Assembly (NCBI RefSeq): GCF_029714185.1 | Contig: NZ_CP121671.1 | Location: forward strand, 2,666,001 to 2,730,000 | Length of the DNA stretch: 64,000 nt | Direction: 5' to 3' | Origin: Halobacillus naozhouensis | Lineage (GTDB): Bacteria > Bacillota > Bacilli > Bacillales > Halobacillaceae | Shown: one piece after another, positions 8,036 to 17,120 of the stretch | How the letters are laid out: each line of letters opens with the position of its first letter | How positions within the stretch are numbered: position 1 is the first letter of the stretch | Notes under the pieces: generated by a model | Databases searched by the model: none | The model's input: the letters and a program-made list of their open reading frames with translations, nothing else | Told to the model about the DNA's origin: nothing | Position numbers and translations under genes: made by a program

Positions 8036-9625
8036 TTATACTCGCTGATACATAATTTCACCATCTACCACAGTCATCATTACCGTTGCATCGGTTAATT
8101 CATGCGGCTTAAGAGCAAATAAATCACGGTCTAAAACAGTAAAATCGGCAACGTAATTTTTTTCAAGGATTCCATGAGCATCTTCTTTCCCCATCGCATA
8201 AGCGCTCCCCTTCGTGTATAAAGAAACAGCCTCATAAACCGTCAGGCGCTCCTCGACCTGATACACTTCATTGTCGTAGGTGGACCTGCGATCGACTGCA
8301 GCCCGAATTCCAAGTAATGGATCGATCTCTTCGATCGGTGCATCCGAGCCACCTGCACAAACAATCCCTTCATCCAGCAAAGTTTTCCAGGAGTATGAGG
8401 TTTTTAGACGAACAAGACCGAGACGATCCATCACCCATGGGAAGTCTGAAGCAACAAAAGTCGGCTGAATATCAAGAATGACATTAAGCTGCTGGAGCTT
8501 GTTAATGAGAGACGGACTTAAAATTTGTGCATGGATAATCCGATCTCTCTCTCCCGTCTGAATCGGGTGTTCCATAATTACCTCAGCAATTGCCTCTACT
8601 GCTGCATCCCCGATTGCATGAACGGCAACAGGCATCTGTCTTTGTCGTGCTTTAAGGACGAGTTCTTTCAACTGTTCACGAGTATAGATAGCTACACCTT
8701 GATTCCCTTTATCATCGGCGTAATCTTTTGTGAGCCAGGCAGTTCGTCCACCAAGCGCTCCATCCGCGAATATTTTCATTGCCCCAAGTTCAACAAAGTC
8801 CGTACCTTTTTTAAAACCTAAACCCTCTGCATCCATATCCTCTATAACTCCATGATGTACGAGCAAATGAGCCCTGAATTTCACATCTTGACCATTAATG
8901 ACATCGGTAAAGACGTCAAATGTTTTCTTAAAGCCTCCATAATAATTGAGATCCTCACTATGACCGCCCACCAGTCCGTGTGCATGCATATCACTGACAG
9001 CAAGCTCTGTTGCTTTTCTTAAATAGTGGGGGGTCACTTCAGGTGTTGCCTTTTTAATTAATTCCTGTGCTTGGTCATGAAAGTACCCTGTTAGTTCAAG
9101 GTGTTCATCTCGCACAATCACTCCGCCTTGAGGGTCGGGTGTTCGCTCTGTAACACCTGCAAGTTCCATTGCTTTTGAATTGGCTAATAAGGCATGACGG
9201 CAGACTCGCGTAAGCATCATAGGATGGTCTTTAGTGAGTTCATCTAACTCTTTTTTATGTATAATTCGTTTGTCTTCCCATTGGTTCTCATTCCATCCTT
9301 CTCCGATGATCCATTTACCTTTTTCAAGCTGTTCAGCATGAAGGCTTAAAGCTTGCTTCACTTCCTCAGCAGATTTCATAAATGACAAATCAAGCCGCAT
9401 TAATCGTTCTCCATGCCCGATGATATGAAGGTGACTGTCTGTAAAACCAGGGTACATCACAGCACCCTTTAAATCGATTTCTTCTGTTATCGAAGGCTGA
9501 TATGCAGCATAAAGTTCCTGGGTGTACCCTGTCGCTACAATCGTTCCTCCATCAGAGATAACGGCCTCTACCCAGTCTCCTTCTTCTTTCATCGTATATA
9601 TTTTCCCACCATACCATAACTTCAT
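8036..9625 (-). CDS. ytcJ: Amidohydrolase family protein YtcJ
   Basis: 529-residue metal-dependent amidohydrolase (amidohydrolase-3 type, TIM barrel). The metal ligand motif is PGFTDSHLHIIGHG near residue 60, with later VHAIGDAAVEA, IHAQILSP and GGSDAPIEEIDPLLGI. The natural substrate is not known; related enzymes hydrolyse C-N bonds of cyclic or formamide compounds. No signal peptide, so cytoplasmic. I chose ATG 9625 with AAGGGG upstream; the frame is open to 9736 but that extension looks non-coding. It lies between nadK2 and thiI, as in B. subtilis. Confidence 0.92.
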   Translation of the reverse strand: MKLWYGGKIYTMKEEGDWVEAVISDGGTIVATGYTQELYAAYQPSITEEIDLKGAVMYPGFTDSHLHIIGHGERLMRLDLSFMKSAEEVKQALSLHAEQLEKGKWIIGEGWNENQWEDKRIIHKKELDELTKDHPMMLTRVCRHALLANSKAMELAGVTERTPDPQGGVIVRDEHLELTGYFHDQAQELIKKATPEVTPHYLRKATELAVSDMHAHGLVGGHSEDLNYYGGFKKTFDVFTDVINGQDVKFRAHLLVHHGVIEDMDAEGLGFKKGTDFVELGAMKIFADGALGGRTAWLTKDYADDKGNQGVAIYTREQLKELVLKARQRQMPVAVHAIGDAAVEAIAEVIMEHPIQTGERDRIIHAQILSPSLINKLQQLNVILDIQPTFVASDFPWVMDRLGLVRLKTSYSWKTLLDEGIVCAGGSDAPIEEIDPLLGIRAAVDRRSTYDNEVYQVEERLTVYEAVSLYTKGSAYAMGKEDAHGILEKNYVADFTVLDRDLFALKPHELTDATVMMTVVDGEIMYQRV

Positions 9626-9747
9626 ATGTCTGCCCCTTCCCATTATTTTTATATTTACCATACAGGAATTCACATCACATTGTAAATTAAGAGGCAGACG
9701 CAATTTGCCTATCGCGCTTATCATCAAACCCATCATATACTACGAAA

Positions 9748-9774
9748 GCCCACCATGCTAAGCGCATCGTGGGC
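9748..9774. terminator. Terminator after thiI
   Basis: GCCCACCATGC and GCATCGTGGGC form an 11-base stem with one mismatch and a 5-base loop just after the thiI stop. The T-run is longer on the plus strand (CTTTTT) than on the thiI strand (TTTCG), so termination of thiI may be only partial. Confidence 0.6.
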
Positions 9775-9780
9775 CTTTTT

Positions 9781-10983
9781 CTAAAGTAATTCATCAAACT
9801 CATCTTTTTCCGTTTGGTTTCGATCCATTTCAACAACAACGGATTGATTGATAGCCTCTGCAATATCCTGACTAAAATCAACTTTGGATTCATAAAAATT
9901 GGCTTTTTCTCTTGTGGGCTTCGTTTTAGGAGCTTTCGGTACAAAGATGGTACAACAGTCTTCGTAAGGCAGCACAGATATATTATAAGTACCGATTTTC
10001 CTGGAGACCTCGATAATTTCAAGCTTATCCATTGCTGCTAACGGGCGAAGGATCGGCAAGTTGGTTACTTCATTAATCGTGTTCATGCTTTCCATTGTCT
10101 GGCTAGCCACTTGGCCAAGGCTTTCCCCGGTGTTTAAGGATAGAATTCCCTCTCGATCCGCTAGTTGCTCACTAATTCTCATCATCATTCTTCTCATGAT
10201 CGTCATACTGTAACCTTCAGGCATTTCCCGGTGAATTTTTTGCTGGATGTTCGTAAATGGGATGATATGGACTTTAACCTTCGTACCATATTTGGAAAGT
10301 TCGCCTGCGAGGTCCAGCACTTTTTGTTTAGCCCGCTCACTTGTATAAGGTGGGGAGTGAAAATGTATCGCCTCTAGTTCAACTCCACGCTTCATTGTCA
10401 AAAAACCGGCTACAGGACTATCTATCCCTCCTGATAGAAGCAAGAGTGACTTGCCAGATGTCCCAACAGGGAGACCACCTGCTCCAGGGTAATCTTTTGC
10501 TGTAATATATGCGGCTCCATTTCTTAACTCTACTTTTAACTCAACATCAGGGTTATGAACGTCAACAGTGATCCCTTCTGTATTCGAGAGCACATAACCT
10601 CCGATAATATGATTCAGATCTTGAGAACCAATCGGAAAATCCTTGTCCGCTCGTTTTGATGAGACCTTAAAGGTACGTGCCTCTGGTGCATCGTTTATGG
10701 CATATAGGGCCGCCTGTTTAATTTCTTCCTCACTCTTATTAACTTTAATAGCAAAACTTAATGTATGAATGCCAAAAACTTGCTGACACTTTTTCATGAC
10801 AGGATGAGGGTCTGTCCCGTTTAAAAGCACATACATTCGCTCTCTTTTTTTAGAAACCCGAACACTTGGAAACTCTTTTAACTTTTTAATCAGGTTACTT
10901 TGCAGTTTACTTTCGAATTTCCTCCTGTTCTTCCCTTTTATAAACATTTCACCATAGCGAATTAATATATGATCAAATTCCAT
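9781..10983 (-). CDS. thiI: tRNA 4-thiouridine synthase ThiI
   Basis: Makes 4-thiouridine at tRNA position 8 using sulfur handed over by a cysteine desulfurase. 400 residues: N-terminal ferredoxin-like and THUMP domains, then a PP-loop ATPase with the motif SGGIDSPVAGF around residue 184. There is no C-terminal rhodanese domain, as usual for Bacillus; the E. coli form is longer. Start ATG 10983 follows AAGGAGG. It is 10 bases downstream of nifZ, the desulfurase, so the two form a dedicated tRNA thiolation operon. Confidence 0.97.
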   Translation of the reverse strand: MEFDHILIRYGEMFIKGKNRRKFESKLQSNLIKKLKEFPSVRVSKKRERMYVLLNGTDPHPVMKKCQQVFGIHTLSFAIKVNKSEEEIKQAALYAINDAPEARTFKVSSKRADKDFPIGSQDLNHIIGGYVLSNTEGITVDVHNPDVELKVELRNGAAYITAKDYPGAGGLPVGTSGKSLLLLSGGIDSPVAGFLTMKRGVELEAIHFHSPPYTSERAKQKVLDLAGELSKYGTKVKVHIIPFTNIQQKIHREMPEGYSMTIMRRMMMRISEQLADREGILSLNTGESLGQVASQTMESMNTINEVTNLPILRPLAAMDKLEIIEVSRKIGTYNISVLPYEDCCTIFVPKAPKTKPTREKANFYESKVDFSQDIAEAINQSVVVEMDRNQTEKDEFDELL

Positions 10984-10993
10984 AGTTACCTCC

Positions 10994-12127
10994 TTATTGA
11001 TGCGTTACATGAACAACCGCACTTTTTAGTGCTTGTACAAACTGATCGATTTCAGCTTTTGTATTTTGATAAGATAAGCTTATTCTCAGAGAAGATGTAG
11101 ACCTTTCAGCTTCTAACTTGCACGCCTCTAATACAGCACTTACATCTGACTGCTTAGAAGAACAAGCTGATTTTGTTGAAATATATATTTCGTTCTCGGC
11201 AAGTTTATGGATGAGCACTTCCGGTTTAAAACCAGGCAGTGAAATATTAACGATATGCGGTGCACCATTTTCAGGGGAATTTATCACCAAGCCATCAATT
11301 TGCCGGAGTTGTTGTTTTAAATCACCTTGCAACGCTTTTAACTCCTGCAAATGGTCCTTCTCCTTCTGCTTGATTAACCTTATAGCCTTAGCCAAAGCTA
11401 CGATTCCCGGAAGATTCTCTGTGCCAGCCCGCTTCTCTTGTTCTTGCCTTCCTCCATGTAATAAAGGAAACAAAGAAACATTTTTCCGAACAAAAAGTGC
11501 TCCTGTTCCTTTTAAACCGTGAATTTTATGACCAGATATCGAGACTAAATCAATACTCCAATCCTTTATATGAATGGGTACTTTTCCTAGTCCTTGGACA
11601 TGATCGACATGGAAAAACAACTTGGGATACTTGTTAGTAAGCCTACCGATTTCCTCGATAGGCTGAACGGTTCCTATTTCATTATTTACAGACATCACAC
11701 TGACTAAGATCGTGTCCTTACGAATAGCTTTATCAATTTCGTCTGGATCAACATGGCCTGCTTCATCTACGTTCACATACGTTACCTCAAACCCAAGTGA
11801 TTCCAACGAATGGAAAGCTTCAAGAACGGATGGATGCTCTATTGTAGTCGTAATCAAGTGTTTCCCTCTATTTTGATGCTTCAAAGCAATTCCCTTTATA
11901 GCCAAATTATTCGCCTCTGTTCCTCCTGAAGTAAACAACACTTCACTGGCCTCAAGTTCCATCAGGTCAGCTACTAGTGTCCGGGATTTTGTAAGCAGCC
12001 TTTCAGCGTCACTACCTAGCTGATGAACGGAAGATGGGTTAGCATAAAAGCTTTCAGCAGATTTCATGAAGCTCTCAAGAACCTCTGGCAATGGTTTAGT
12101 TGTAGCACTATTATCTAAATATATCAA
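10994..12127 (-). CDS. nifZ: Cysteine desulfurase NifZ (IscS-like)
   Basis: PLP enzyme that removes sulfur from L-cysteine as an enzyme-bound persulfide and passes it to ThiI. 377 residues. The PLP lysine is in SISGHKIHGLKG and the persulfide cysteine in STKSACSSKQSD. The start is TTG at 12127 (IYLDNSATTK follows), with AGAGGTG 7 bases upstream; the open frame extends to 12184 without a binding site. It is immediately upstream of thiI as in B. subtilis. Downstream sulfur acceptors other than ThiI are not encoded here. Confidence 0.95.
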   Translation of the reverse strand: MIYLDNSATTKPLPEVLESFMKSAESFYANPSSVHQLGSDAERLLTKSRTLVADLMELEASEVLFTSGGTEANNLAIKGIALKHQNRGKHLITTTIEHPSVLEAFHSLESLGFEVTYVNVDEAGHVDPDEIDKAIRKDTILVSVMSVNNEIGTVQPIEEIGRLTNKYPKLFFHVDHVQGLGKVPIHIKDWSIDLVSISGHKIHGLKGTGALFVRKNVSLFPLLHGGRQEQEKRAGTENLPGIVALAKAIRLIKQKEKDHLQELKALQGDLKQQLRQIDGLVINSPENGAPHIVNISLPGFKPEVLIHKLAENEIYISTKSACSSKQSDVSAVLEACKLEAERSTSSLRISLSYQNTKAEIDQFVQALKSAVVHVTHQ

Positions 12128-12209
12128 AAGGAAGCACCTCTTTCCTATTTCGCAGTACATTATCGTACCATAACAAGCGGGCAAATTAAATGTTTATACT
12201 CAAAAATAA

Positions 12210-12239
12210 GAGCTAGCACCCATTCGAGGATACTAGCTC
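12210..12239 (-). terminator. Intrinsic terminator of ezrA
   Basis: On the minus strand a 12-base stem (GAGCTAGTATCC pairing with GGGTGCTAGCTC through two G-U pairs), 6-base loop, then TTATTTTT. It separates ezrA from nifZ. Confidence 0.85.
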
Positions 12240-12260
12240 CGTTAATCGTGCCTATTTATT

Positions 12261-13952
12261 TTAAACGGGTACTTGCTCTCCTTCTTTGATCCGGCTAAGT
12301 GCCTCTGGATCCACTTCATTAATGGCCGAACTAGCTCTATTCAACGCTTCTTCATAACGATAGGATCGGAAATCATTTTCCGCTTCAAGTAATTCAGCTG
12401 CAAGCAGTGGGTATTGACTGCGATATCGATTCCCATACTGGATCAACCGTTCTACGAGGTGAGCTTTTGTAATAACAATCTCAGCTTCTTTATTTATCGC
12501 TTCTGTTTCCTCAATAGCTTTTTCAAGCTTAAGATTTACTTCTGCCATATCAAGCGGCTGAGTCTCCAAACTTCGAAAAACCTCATCAATATCTTCGCTA
12601 GCTCTTTGCATTCCTTCAAAGAAATAGATGGGGATTCCTGGTAAATTACTTCTCTTCAATCGGCGATGGGTATCGAGGATCAGCTGCTCCATTTCGGACA
12701 GTCTATTCTTAGCATCCATTTCATCCTTTCGAAGGGTTTGAATCCGTTCATTGAAAGTACTATGTTTCTCTTTTACCTCTTCTAGTTGTTCCTGTGCTTC
12801 TTCAAGTTCTTTACGCAGCTCCGTAAAAGATGTTTTCCCATCTTCGAGTTTTTTATCGAAGCTCAAATACTTCTTCTTCAATAACATCATAGATTGGTCA
12901 ATACTATGGTACGTATCAACGTCATCCGTTTCCATTTGATAAGTTATTTGTAACCTTTCTAATTCTTGCTTCGTTTCTTCGAGTATGGTTTCTAACTTCT
13001 CAAGTGAGGCCTGAAAGGATGGATGCTGTTGTCCTACAAATGTATGAGCTAGGGCTTCTTGTTCCAGTGTTTGATAGATTTCTTGAACTCGAACCTCTAT
13101 CTCATCAATAAGAGATTGCACATCTTCTTGATCTCCCTTTTCTAAACGTTCGACAGCATTTTTCAATTGTTCTTGATAATTTTCCACCTCTGGCTCTAAG
13201 CTTAGATGAGAGACACGATAGCCGTCTTCTTCCATGTCTTTAATTCCTGCTAGGAGCTCAGTTAACTGTTCTGGAAGTTCCGTTTGACTTTTTTTCAGAC
13301 GGTCAGGGAAAACAGCTGCTTCTTCAGATAAAAGGCTAAGCTTTTCACGAATAGAGTGAACAAGGTCATTTGCCTCCAAATAGTTCCCTTGCTCGATTTC
13401 CTCTTCGTACTGCATTAATTCAGTCTCAAGTTCTTCGGTTCTCGTTTCAAAAACCTGAACCGCTTTACCGTATTGATAACGGTTATGTATCAGCTTCTTC
13501 TTTAGTTCCTTCAGGTCGGGCGCCAGAGATTCAAGTTCCAAACGGCTGCTTTTCTCCGAATCAAGCAGCATTTCCAATTCATCGAACATCTCTTCAATAT
13601 CCCGCTCAACTGATTTCAATTCATTTTCTGTGTGGTTCAAGGCTTTTCTTACCCGCTTAAACCGATAACGGTCAGCTGCCTCTTCCGCATCAAACAAATG
13701 CTCTTCTAAATCAGGAAGTTCTCTGGTTAGAATTTGATCCCAGCGGTTACGCCACGTCTCAAACCGCTCCTGGGTTTGACCCGAAAGGTTTAATGATTTT
13801 ACACGGGATAGTTCCTCTGTCACATTTCGATTCATGATATCCATCTTCCATCCTTCTAAACGGTCGACTTCATCATACACTTTTTTTCGCCAGATCAATC
13901 CAATGATGATCAGTGCGATTAGTACTAGAATGCCCCCAATGAAGTACCTCAT
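12261..13952 (-). CDS. ezrA: Septation ring formation regulator EzrA
   Basis: Membrane-anchored regulator that binds FtsZ and limits Z-ring assembly, and recruits PBP1. 563 residues (B. subtilis 562). One N-terminal transmembrane helix (about residues 3-22, FIGGILVLIALIIIGLIW) is followed by a long series of coiled-coil/spectrin-like repeats rich in Glu, Leu and Lys that lie in the cytoplasm. ATG 13952 has AAGGAGG 8 bases upstream; the open frame begins 10 codons earlier. The gene is divergent from hisJ, as in Bacillus. Confidence 0.96.
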   Translation of the reverse strand: MRYFIGGILVLIALIIIGLIWRKKVYDEVDRLEGWKMDIMNRNVTEELSRVKSLNLSGQTQERFETWRNRWDQILTRELPDLEEHLFDAEEAADRYRFKRVRKALNHTENELKSVERDIEEMFDELEMLLDSEKSSRLELESLAPDLKELKKKLIHNRYQYGKAVQVFETRTEELETELMQYEEEIEQGNYLEANDLVHSIREKLSLLSEEAAVFPDRLKKSQTELPEQLTELLAGIKDMEEDGYRVSHLSLEPEVENYQEQLKNAVERLEKGDQEDVQSLIDEIEVRVQEIYQTLEQEALAHTFVGQQHPSFQASLEKLETILEETKQELERLQITYQMETDDVDTYHSIDQSMMLLKKKYLSFDKKLEDGKTSFTELRKELEEAQEQLEEVKEKHSTFNERIQTLRKDEMDAKNRLSEMEQLILDTHRRLKRSNLPGIPIYFFEGMQRASEDIDEVFRSLETQPLDMAEVNLKLEKAIEETEAINKEAEIVITKAHLVERLIQYGNRYRSQYPLLAAELLEAENDFRSYRYEEALNRASSAINEVDPEALSRIKEGEQVPV

Positions 13953-14111
13953 AAACAGCCTCCTTACAAAATGCACGTTCACGGATCATTACGATCATAT
14001 TAATAAAATTTAGATACTTCTTATGATATCATGTATGTAATCATTTTGGCTAAAATATTTCAAATTTATTAACATATTGACAATTAATGCAAGGAAAGCA
14101 GGTGAAAGTTT

Positions 14112-14912
14112 ATGATTGACGGTCACGTACACTCTCCATATTGTCCACACGGGACTTCTGACTCCTTTGATTCCTATGTGGAAAAGGCCATTGAATTCGG
14201 GTATGATTCATTGACGTTTACTGAACATGCCCCTTTGCCCTCTTCCTTCATTGATCCTGTTCCATTAAGAGACAGTGGGATGGATGCAAATGCGCTTGAA
14301 TCATATATCAGGGATTTAGAAAAAGTGAAGAGATCCTATGCTCCTGATATTAATGTACAGATAGGACTGGAAGTTGATTATATTCGAGGATTTGAGAAAG
14401 AAACTGAGAGTTTATTAAATGAATACGGACCTTCCCTTGACGACAGCATCCTATCTGTCCACTTTCTCCCCATTCATAATGATTGGTACTGCATAGATTA
14501 CAGTTCGGATATGTATAAAAGTGCTCTTGCGGCTATTGGTGATCAGTGGCAACTCTATAAACTATATTTTGATATACTCCTTCAATCTGTTTTAACTGAT
14601 TTAGGCTCCTTCAAGCCGAACAGGATTGGACATATGACCCTTATTAAAAAATTTCAGAGGTTATATGAACCGCCGCAAGGATGGGAACAAATGGCTGAAT
14701 CCTTACTTGAATCTGTCAGGAACAAAGGGATGACTCTTGATTATAATGGAGCCGGTATAAAAAAAGAACAATGCAAAGAAGCCTATCCGCCAATAAACAT
14801 CGCTCGGAAGGCTTCCGCAAAAGGAATTCCGCTTATTTATGGTTCGGATGCACACAACAGTTCTTCGTTAAAGCAAGGCTATTCATCTATTGACACTTCT
14901 ATTATACGCTAA
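14112..14912 (+). CDS. hisJ: Histidinol-phosphatase (PHP type)
   Basis: Dephosphorylates L-histidinol phosphate, the eighth step of histidine synthesis. 266 residues of the PHP metal-dependent phosphoesterase fold, with metal-binding motifs DGHVHSPYCPHG at the N-terminus, TFTEHAP near residue 38, and a C-terminal IYGSDAHN. AGGTGA precedes ATG 14112. It stands alone, away from a his operon, as in B. subtilis. Its 3' end overlaps the 3' end of the convergent refZ gene by 11 bases. Confidence 0.92.
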   Translation: MIDGHVHSPYCPHGTSDSFDSYVEKAIEFGYDSLTFTEHAPLPSSFIDPVPLRDSGMDANALESYIRDLEKVKRSYAPDINVQIGLEVDYIRGFEKETESLLNEYGPSLDDSILSVHFLPIHNDWYCIDYSSDMYKSALAAIGDQWQLYKLYFDILLQSVLTDLGSFKPNRIGHMTLIKKFQRLYEPPQGWEQMAESLLESVRNKGMTLDYNGAGIKKEQCKEAYPPINIARKASAKGIPLIYGSDAHNSSSLKQGYSSIDTSIIR

Positions 14913-15510
14913 AGACCCGCCTCGCCTTCAACGCTTTACGTTCCATCATGAGTGAACTGTAAACGTCGATAAAATGAGAAACAGAAGTATCTGTTAAAAG
15001 GGACTCCTGGAATTCAAGCGGCATTACAAATGGAGCATTTAACAGACCTTTTAGCTGTACCAAGCATAGCTTTTCTTTATAAGTAACCTCAAGTTTGCTC
15101 GATTTATTAAATAGAAGTTTTGTGAAGAGATGGTTCTCTTTAGCTAAATAGGTGACTAACATTTCTCTGGCAAAAACAGTGTTCAACGTTAATTCACGAT
15201 TCACCAAACAGGAAAGTTGATAATGTTCCTGCTTATATTGTAAAATTCTTTTCACTAATGATTCTAAATTTTGCTCCAAATTTGCATTTAGTTCTTGCTC
15301 AATCATCTCAAGGTACGGTTCAAAGTAATGAACGGCTAAAGACTCAAACAACCCTTGTTTACTCTTGAAATAGTAATGAATCAATGACACGTTAACCTGT
15401 GCACGGTTGGCGATATCCCGGACAGATGTTCCGTTAAACCCTTGACTATAGAAAAGCTGGCTGGCGACATCTAACACCTTTTGTCTTGTTGTATTTTGAC
15501 GGTTCATCAT
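14902..15510 (-). CDS. refZ: TetR-family regulator RefZ (YttP)
   Basis: TetR-type DNA-binding protein of 202 residues. The N-terminal helix-turn-helix is clear (FNGTSVRDIANRAQVNVSLIHYYFKSKQGLF, about residues 24-55). The C-terminal ligand domain is divergent. In B. subtilis the gene at this place (between hisJ and ytsP) encodes RefZ, which binds motifs near the origin and affects FtsZ rings during sporulation; I assign the name on synteny and similarity. ATG 15510 has AAGGAGG 6 bases away. An inverted repeat upstream could be an operator. Confidence 0.85.
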   Translation of the reverse strand: MMNRQNTTRQKVLDVASQLFYSQGFNGTSVRDIANRAQVNVSLIHYYFKSKQGLFESLAVHYFEPYLEMIEQELNANLEQNLESLVKRILQYKQEHYQLSCLVNRELTLNTVFAREMLVTYLAKENHLFTKLLFNKSSKLEVTYKEKLCLVQLKGLLNAPFVMPLEFQESLLTDTSVSHFIDVYSSLMMERKALKARRVFSV

Positions 15511-15579
15511 TGAATTCCTCCTTACTAGAGGAGTTCCCCATTATCCGTTAAAATCCTTTAAGAATCGTACATCAATTCC

Positions 15580-15604
15580 CGACATTCCGGCAGGAATCCT
15601 GTCG
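15580..15604. promoter_or_regulatory. Inverted repeat between refZ and ytsP (possible operator)
   Basis: Nested inverted repeat: CGACA/TGTCG at the outside and ATTCC/GGAAT with a 4-base centre inside. It sits in the divergent promoter region, 70 bases from refZ and 29 bases from ytsP. TetR-family genes often bind such sites next to themselves, but no binding motif is established here. Confidence 0.4.
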
Positions 15605-15632
15605 AAATAATTAAATCATAGGAGGCTTTATC

Positions 15633-16112
15633 ATGTTTCAGACCACACAGTATAAAGGTACAAAACAAGAACAATATCACCTGCTCATTAAACAGCTTGA
15701 TGCACTGCTCGAGGGTGAACCCGATCAAATAGCCAACCTGGCAAATGCATCTTCCTTGCTTAATCAATTTCTAGAAAATGTGAACTGGGTCGGTTTTTAT
15801 GTGTGGAGAGAGGATGAGCTGGTCTTAGGACCATTCCAGGGGCTCCCGGCATGTGTCCGTATTCCAGCTGGTAAAGGCGTCTGTGGAACTGCTGTTTCGG
15901 AAGGTACCTCTCAACGAGTTCACGATGTGAATGCTTTCCCGGGACATATTGCTTGTGATGCAGCCAGCCAATCAGAAGTTGTCGTTCCTATCTTCAAAGA
16001 TGGTTCTATATACGGTGTCCTCGATATTGACAGTCCGTCTGTAGGCAGATTTGACGATACAGATGAAGAATTTCTATCGTTATTCGTTAAAACTCTTGAA
16101 AAACATCTTTAA
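15633..16112 (+). CDS. ytsP: Free methionine-(R)-sulfoxide reductase, GAF domain (YtsP)
   Basis: Reduces free L-methionine-(R)-S-oxide in the cytoplasm. 159 residues, one GAF domain. The three cysteines characteristic of this reductase family (fRMsr) are present: C74 and C84 in LPACVRIPAGKGVCGTA and C108 in GHIACDAAS, along with the DID segment near the C-terminus. The GAF fold therefore serves catalysis rather than cyclic-nucleotide sensing. AGGAGG precedes the start. It lies between refZ and rpsD, as in B. subtilis. Confidence 0.92.
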   Translation: MFQTTQYKGTKQEQYHLLIKQLDALLEGEPDQIANLANASSLLNQFLENVNWVGFYVWREDELVLGPFQGLPACVRIPAGKGVCGTAVSEGTSQRVHDVNAFPGHIACDAASQSEVVVPIFKDGSIYGVLDIDSPSVGRFDDTDEEFLSLFVKTLEKHL

Positions 16113-16156
16113 TAGTATGATTTAGGCTCTCTTAATAACTTAATAACAGATTACAG

Positions 16157-16180
16157 CCGCTCTTCTATATGATGGAGCGG
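16157..16180 (+). terminator. Terminator of ytsP
   Basis: CCGCTC and GAGCGG form a short GC stem with a 12-base loop, followed by TTTTATTGTTT. Confidence 0.7.
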
Positions 16181-16239
16181 TTTTATTGTTTCTTATTCGA
16201 GAATTTAATGTAAGCTAATAGTCTGGACAGGATTCATCC

Positions 16240-16268
16240 TTGACTTATATCTATAAAAATTCTATAAT
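16240..16268 (+). promoter_or_regulatory. Promoter of rpsD
   Basis: TTGACT (16240-16245), exactly 17 bases, TATAAT (16263-16268). A near-consensus sigma-A promoter; the transcript should start near 16275, leaving a leader of about 185 bases. Confidence 0.9.
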
Positions 16269-16274
16269 AGCCTT

Positions 16275-16459
16275 TGTGTAAAATAAATGGCAGCCTATGT
16301 GAATCCGGCGACTGTCTTCATTTTGTTCCTCGTTTAAGAGGTGCATCGCGTAACTCTCTGCTGCTGGAGCGATGGTGCATGAAAACAAAATGTACAGCGT
16401 TACAAGGAACACACTGTTTTTATTTTATGCAAAATAAAATAAAAGAGGAGGAAATACCA
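16275..16459 (+). promoter_or_regulatory. rpsD leader RNA (probable S4 autoregulation site)
   Basis: Long untranslated leader with complex pairing. CATTTTGTT (16319-16327) pairs with AACAAAATG (16384-16392), CATCGC (16344-16349) pairs with GCGATG (16369-16374), CCTC/GAGG forms a small hairpin at 16328-16341, and GTTCCT (16325-16330) could instead pair with AGGAAC (16405-16410), which suggests a pseudoknot or alternative fold. In B. subtilis ribosomal protein S4 binds the rpsD leader and represses translation of its own mRNA; this leader has the place and complexity expected for that element. Confidence 0.75.
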
Positions 16460-17062
16460 ATGGCACGTTATACAGGATCAACCTGGAAAAAATCACGTCG
16501 TTATGGCATTTCTTTAAGTGGAACTGGTAAGGAACTAGACAAGCGTCCTTACGCTCCTGGACAGCATGGTCCAAATCAAAGAAGAAAACAATCTGAATAC
16601 GGACTTCAGCTTCAAGAGAAGCAGAAGCTTCGTTTCATGTACGGCTTAACTGAGCGTCAATTCCGTCGCTTGTTCGAAGAAGCTGGTAACATGAAAGGTA
16701 TTCATGGTGAGAACTTCATGATTCTCCTTGAATCTCGTTTAGATAACCTTGTGTACCGTCTAGGTCTAGCACGTACGCGCCCACAAGCTCGTCAGCTAGT
16801 AAACCACGGTCACGTAACTGTTGATGGCGGCCGCGTAGATATTCCATCATACCGCGTTGCCCCTGGCCAAGTAATTGGTCTTCGTGAGAAATCACAGAAC
16901 CTAAACATCGTACAGGAAGCTGTTGAAGTGAGCAACTTCGTACCGGAGTATCTTTCTTTTGATGCTGATAAGGCAGAAGGATCTTACTCTCGCTACCCTG
17001 AGCGTTCTGAACTTCCAGCTGAAATTAATGAAGCTCTTATCGTTGAGTTCTACTCTCGTTAA
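16460..17062 (+). CDS. rpsD: 30S ribosomal protein S4
   Basis: Primary 16S rRNA-binding protein that starts assembly of the 30S body. 200 residues, standard length, beginning MARYTGSTWKKSRRYGISL. The S4 RNA-binding domain spans roughly residues 90-155 (ESRLDNLVYRLGLARTRPQARQLVNHGHV). ATG 16460 follows AGAGGAGG; the open frame runs further upstream through the leader but that part is the regulatory RNA. Monocistronic, with its own promoter and terminator, and located opposite tyrS as in Bacillus. Confidence 0.99.
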   Translation: MARYTGSTWKKSRRYGISLSGTGKELDKRPYAPGQHGPNQRRKQSEYGLQLQEKQKLRFMYGLTERQFRRLFEEAGNMKGIHGENFMILLESRLDNLVYRLGLARTRPQARQLVNHGHVTVDGGRVDIPSYRVAPGQVIGLREKSQNLNIVQEAVEVSNFVPEYLSFDADKAEGSYSRYPERSELPAEINEALIVEFYSR

Positions 17063-17076
17063 TAGCCTATTCTATG

Positions 17077-17102
17077 AAAACCACCCCATTCAGGGTGGTT
17101 TT
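17077..17102 (+). terminator. Terminator of rpsD
   Basis: Perfect 10-base stem AAAACCACCC / GGGTGGTTTT with a 6-base loop, then CTTTT. Confidence 0.92.
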
Positions 17103-17120
17103 CTTTTATGAATAAAATGG

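Noticed and set aside
16274..16459. N-terminal extension of S4 in frame with rpsD
   Set aside because: This is the untranslated regulatory leader; S4 proteins start MARYTG and AGAGGAGG precedes that ATG.
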